A stretch of 10,427 bases of DNA from Bacteroidota bacterium (GTDB lineage Bacteria > Bacteroidota > Bacteroidia > Bacteroidales > UBA10428): positions 1 to 10,427 of the forward strand of contig JAHEEB010000068.1 of the NCBI GenBank assembly GCA_024640925.1, given 5' to 3'. The stretch's first letter is position 1; each line of letters opens with the position of its first letter. Of the stretch, positions 7,949 to 10,427 are shown in pieces. The translations under genes were made by a program, and so were the position numbers. Below the pieces are notes generated by a model. The model had not been told where the DNA came from. It saw only the letters and a program-made list of their open reading frames with translations, and ran no database searches.

Positions 7949-8974
7949 CTAAAAACTCGATTTCAGACTACGGTTCTTAATAATTAGAAACACAACAATA
8001 GGAGCTCCGAACAGGGCAGTTACCGTATTGATAGGCAAGGCTGTTGCTTTACCTGGTAATTGTGAAATAATATCGCACAATAAAAGGAACAAGGCGCCTG
8101 CAAAAACAGAGAGAGGCAAAATAGTACGGTGGACAACCTTGCCACTAATTAACCTTACAACATGAGGGACAGTGATACCTACAAAAGCAATAGGTCCGGT
8201 GAATGCAGTAAGAATCCCTGTTAATATTCCTGAAATTATAATCATTAAAATCCTGGTCTTTTTCACATTTACACCTGTAACATGAGCATGCGATTCTCCC
8301 ATCAGCAAGGCATCCATTGGTTTAATAATCAGAAAAGAAAGGAAAACAGTTAAGACAAGGATTGGTGTTAGTATTAATAATTGTGGCCATCCTATGGCCA
8401 AACTTCCTAGAGTCCAGATTACAAAGCGGTGTACTTGCTCGGGAGAAGCGAAATACTGTAATATATTAATGATGGCAGAAGCTACACTACCAACCATTAT
8501 ACCAATAATCAGCAAGGAGATAACATGGTTTATCTTCCATGAAAACATAAGGATGAGAAGAAATACAAAACATGCTCCTGCCATGGCTGCCAAAACTTGG
8601 GCAGTCATAGAAAAAAACGGAGATATACCAACAAGTACGAAGGAGGCCATGGTATAGACTGCTACTCCCAGACTGGCGCCGGAACTAATACCTAAAACAA
8701 ATGGATCTGCTAATGGGTTATGGAACAAAGTCTGCATTATTAATCCGGCAAGAGCCAATCCCGAACCTGTTAAAATAGCAGTTATTGCCCGTGGTATTCT
8801 CACATCGAAAATAATATACCGGTCATATTTATCTACAGGCTCACCAAACAAAGCATTGAAGAAATCGCCAATTGTTATATCGGCACCCCCGACTGTCAGA
8901 TCAACAAGAAAAAGTACTACAATGATAACGCCCAGAATGCAGACAAGAAATACTATTTTTGGTTTTTGTTTCAA
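7949..8974 (-). CDS. btuC: FecCD-family ABC permease, B12 importer
   Basis: This is the inner-membrane permease subunit, working as a homodimer with two ATPases. The 341-residue protein is hydrophobic throughout, with about ten membrane segments. The family core RIPRAITAILTGSGLALAG, followed by a QTLFHNPLADP stretch and LGISSGASLG, spans 59-103. Further on it has the cytoplasmic coupling segment GITVPHVVRL and the C-terminal TALFGAPIVVFLI. The length is standard for BtuC/FhuB/FecC-type proteins. No ATG is available at the N-terminus; the start is TTG 8974-8972, one base after the btuF TGA. This start keeps the first membrane helix (KPKIVFLVCILGVIIVVLFLV). The next gene, btuD, begins one base after the stop. 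The family alone does not separate B12 from ferric siderophores; the upstream cobalamin riboswitch does. Confidence 0.92.
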   Translation of the reverse strand: MKQKPKIVFLVCILGVIIVVLFLVDLTVGGADITIGDFFNALFGEPVDKYDRYIIFDVRIPRAITAILTGSGLALAGLIMQTLFHNPLADPFVLGISSGASLGVAVYTMASFVLVGISPFFSMTAQVLAAMAGACFVFLLILMFSWKINHVISLLIIGIMVGSVASAIINILQYFASPEQVHRFVIWTLGSLAIGWPQLLILTPILVLTVFLSFLIIKPMDALLMGESHAHVTGVNVKKTRILMIIISGILTGILTAFTGPIAFVGITVPHVVRLISGKVVHRTILPLSVFAGALFLLLCDIISQLPGKATALPINTVTALFGAPIVVFLIIKNRSLKSSF

Positions 8975-8975
8975 G

Positions 8976-10097
8976 TCATTCCAGTTTTAAGTAATAATAT
9001 AATTCATCTTTTCCCTTCATTAGTGTTGGATGGAAAATAGAAATGAAGTCATGCAAGAGTAATTGCGGGTTCATAACCCCCGACTCGTAGTAATCTGAAC
9101 CACCTTCGGGGTTCATTCGTTTATTGTAATGATAAACCCTGCCATTTTTAAATGATTCAAATGCATTGCATCTTAATTCGGTTTGAAGTATATCGTTTAA
9201 GGAAGTGGCTTCAGCATTTAACCAGAATTGAGCATTGTACTGTTTTTGTAACACAACTTCGAAACTCAGGGGTATTGACCCTGTTGAACTATCGGACGAC
9301 CAATAATAACTAGCGTTGGCATCTTTTATCAGTTGGGCAACAAAACTTTTTCCCCCGGCTGTATACCATGTTCCCTTGTAATTATTTCCCAGTAGAACCG
9401 ATGGAGTTTCTGTGGCTGTTTTTGCCAGTTCGCAATAAGAGAGATAATCCGCTTCGATCTTTGAAAAAACACTGTCAGAGAGAGCTTGTTTCCCGGTTAC
9501 TAAACCAAGCAGTTTTATCCATTCGGTTCTGCCCAACGGGTGTTCTTCCATGAATTCTATAATGTAAATAATCGGTATTCCTGCATCGTCAATGAATTTA
9601 TCAGATTGATCTTCCGCCAGGTAAATATATTTAACTACTACATCTGGATTTAACCCAATAATTGCCTCAGCGTTTATGGTCATATCGCTGCCAAGGTTTA
9701 CAATTTTACCATTAAGATAGTTCTGATACATGGCAGAATCGTAAATCAGATTTGCACTATTGCTTGCCAAAACCACATTGCGGGCATCAAGCATAGCCAA
9801 CATGCCAATATAAGTCGATGAAAGAAAAACCCCTTTCTGAACCGGAACGGGTATTTTGTGCCCATCGAAATCAGGAAACCCGGAGGTGTCAGAAGCAAAT
9901 ATGTACTTTGCCAGAATCTGCGATTTATTCCATGGATTATAAACTTCCACATAGGAATAGTCTTTATATTCATTCCAGGCAAACCCCTTTGCATATTTTA
10001 CTTTGTTTGTCGATTTGTCGATTCGGGAACAATTATCAGTAACCGGCTGTTTGCATGCCAGAAAGAGAAAACCAAGAAAGAATAAAAAAAATTTCAT
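8976..10097 (-). CDS. btuF: B12-type ABC transporter substrate-binding lipoprotein
   Basis: This is the predicted periplasmic binding protein of the importer. From ATG 10097 it has 373 residues. The N-terminus MKFFLFFLGFLFLACKQPV is a lipoprotein signal peptide with the lipidated cysteine at position 15. The mature part has the helical-backbone binding-protein pattern, e.g. INAEAIIGLNPDVVV, then WYTAGGKSFVAQLIKDANA, and GSIPLSFEVVL before QFWLN. Its N-terminal domain is typical of Bacteroidota BtuF/siderophore-binding proteins. The frame stays open upstream to a TTG at 10250, but those 51 codons are the riboswitch itself, including its B12 box and P13 hairpin. ATG 10097 is the first ATG after the riboswitch and gives a proper signal peptide. 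Codons 2-4 lie in a run of eight T. B12 specificity is inferred from the riboswitch. Confidence 0.88.
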   Translation of the reverse strand: MKFFLFFLGFLFLACKQPVTDNCSRIDKSTNKVKYAKGFAWNEYKDYSYVEVYNPWNKSQILAKYIFASDTSGFPDFDGHKIPVPVQKGVFLSSTYIGMLAMLDARNVVLASNSANLIYDSAMYQNYLNGKIVNLGSDMTINAEAIIGLNPDVVVKYIYLAEDQSDKFIDDAGIPIIYIIEFMEEHPLGRTEWIKLLGLVTGKQALSDSVFSKIEADYLSYCELAKTATETPSVLLGNNYKGTWYTAGGKSFVAQLIKDANASYYWSSDSSTGSIPLSFEVVLQKQYNAQFWLNAEATSLNDILQTELRCNAFESFKNGRVYHYNKRMNPEGGSDYYESGVMNPQLLLHDFISIFHPTLMKGKDELYYYLKLE

Positions 10098-10156
10098 CCC
10101 TAAATAGAAATTAATAGCACCAATGAAGAGAAAAGTAAGGATAGATATGGAAATGC
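10098..10156 (-). other. Leader between riboswitch P13 and btuF ATG
   Basis: This 59-base AT-rich leader separates P13 from the btuF start codon. It contains no ATG, no clear terminator stem with a T-run and no good Shine-Dalgarno at the usual distance; only AGGG abuts the ATG. In the btuF frame it would encode a hydrophobic stretch (about ISISILTFLFIGAINFY), which is taken to be accidental, since the lipoprotein signal peptide follows from its own ATG. Confidence 0.6.
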
Positions 10157-10181
10157 CGAAACTTACCTCCCCGAAGTGTCG
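10157..10181 (-). promoter_or_regulatory. Riboswitch P13 hairpin with L13 loop (expression platform)
   Basis: The minus strand reads CGACACTT (10181-10174), loop CGGGGAGGT (10173-10165), AAGTTTCG (10164-10157). The arms form seven Watson-Crick pairs with one C-U mismatch. CGGGG in the loop (10173-10169) is exactly complementary to CCCCG in loop L5 (10336-10332), giving the 5-bp L5-L13 kissing interaction of cobalamin riboswitches. No U-run follows the hairpin, so it does not look like an intrinsic terminator. The loop also contains GGAGG, about 70 nt ahead of the btuF ATG. Confidence 0.8.
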
Positions 10182-10407
10182 AATAAATACTGATGGAAAT
10201 ACAGGCAGGTCTTCTGGCTTGCCCCGGTTCAAAACAACCTTCCCATTCAACCCGTTTTCTCTATATTTCTTAAACTATAGGGGATGAAAAGTGGTTCTTC
10301 TCGTTTCGAACATCTAAGGGGCTTACAGCTGCGGGGGCAGCTCCGGACTCTCCTGAATTCAACCAGGAACACCGGATTCCCTGTTAGGCTAAAGCACCCG
10401 TAAATCC
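10157..10407 (-). promoter_or_regulatory. Cobalamin riboswitch upstream of btuF
   Basis: Read on the minus strand, this is a full B12 riboswitch. The P1 stem pairs 10407-10397 (GGATTTACGGG) with 10205-10195 (CCTGTATTTCC). The conserved core reads ACAGGGAATCCGGTG near 10387-10371, followed by the P4 arm (CCGG 10375-10372 with CCGG 10346-10343). The P5 hairpin AGCTGCCCCCGCAGCT lies at 10342-10327 and runs on into GTAAGCC. Other core elements are CCAC, then GGGAAGG at 10244-10238, and the B12 box GCCAGAAGACCTGCC at 10218-10204. A P13 hairpin follows at 10181-10157. Such elements bind adenosylcobalamin or another cobalamin and lower expression of transport or synthesis genes when B12 is plentiful. 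Its position just ahead of btuFCD fits feedback control of B12 uptake. Confidence 0.95.
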
Positions 10408-10411
10408 AGTT

Positions 10412-10419
10412 CAAAGGTA
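10412..10419 (-). promoter_or_regulatory. Bacteroidota -7 promoter element for the riboswitch-btuFCD unit
   Basis: The minus strand reads TACCTTTG, an exact TAnnTTTG match. It lies five bases before the first base of the riboswitch P1 stem (10407), which is where transcription would be expected to begin. The -33 TTTG element would fall beyond the right end of the window and cannot be checked. The tight fit between promoter and aptamer 5' end makes this a strong candidate. Confidence 0.7.
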
Positions 10420-10427
10420 AGTATAAT

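Noticed and set aside
9746..10085. Short frames on both strands over the N-terminal part of btuF
   Set aside because: They are shadows of btuF, with Cys/Phe-rich composition and no independent start signals.
6925..10097. Ferric-siderophore importer instead of B12 importer
   Set aside because: The protein families alone permit it, but a clear cobalamin riboswitch directly upstream favours B12.
10157..10181. P13 hairpin as a Rho-independent terminator
   Set aside because: The stem is AT-rich with a mismatch and is followed by GCATTTCC rather than a T-run.
10098..10250. N-terminal 51-residue extension of the substrate-binding protein, with a hydrophobic stretch before MKFF
   Set aside because: It begins at TTG inside the riboswitch, its sequence is the translated B12 box and P13, and a complete lipoprotein signal peptide starts at the internal ATG 10097.
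1..10427. Mobile element, CRISPR array, tRNA, phage or defence system
   Set aside because: No long repeats, terminal inverted repeats, transposase, integrase or tRNA-like sequence was found; the whole window is accounted for by housekeeping genes and one riboswitch leader.

Overview
The window is a single-strand gene cluster: all eleven protein genes lie on the minus strand and are read from high to low coordinates, with gaps of a few bases or short overlaps. It looks like a chromosomal segment of a Bacteroidota bacterium, probably a Bacteroidales/Marinilabiliales relative. The grounds are low G+C, mostly absent Shine-Dalgarno sequences, two perfect matches to the Bacteroidota -7 promoter element TAnnTTTG, and Bacteroidota-like protein sequences and men gene order. 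The exact lineage is inference.

Region 1 (about 10157-10427): a TAnnTTTG promoter element is followed at once by a complete cobalamin (vitamin B12) riboswitch. It has a P1 stem, the P4 and P5 arms, the B12 box, and a downstream P13 hairpin whose loop can pair with loop L5. The B12 box and P13 have been swept into an over-long open frame; the real btuF start is the ATG at 10097.

Region 2 (6925-10097): btuF (substrate-binding lipoprotein), btuC (FecCD permease, TTG start) and btuD (ATPase) form an importer whose substrate is assigned as B12 from the riboswitch. The ATPase has a C-terminal extension and an atypical Q-loop.

Region 3 (1-6932): the classical o-succinylbenzoate menaquinone pathway, in the order menG/ubiE, menI, menF, menD, menB, menA, menC and the first 54 codons of menE. 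MenF, MenD, MenC, MenE, MenB and MenI convert chorismate to 1,4-dihydroxy-2-naphthoate (DHNA). MenA prenylates DHNA and MenG methylates the product. MenH is the only step of this branch with no gene in the window.

The most interesting point is the junction. menG overlaps the end of btuD by 8 bp, so it lies in the B12-riboswitch transcription unit, and no terminator is visible before the remaining men genes. A second TAnnTTTG element just upstream of menI suggests that menI-menE can also be transcribed independently. The arrangement may link B12 status to menaquinone synthesis, or may only be a fusion of neighbouring operons. No previously undescribed protein system, mobile element, CRISPR array, tRNA or rRNA was seen.
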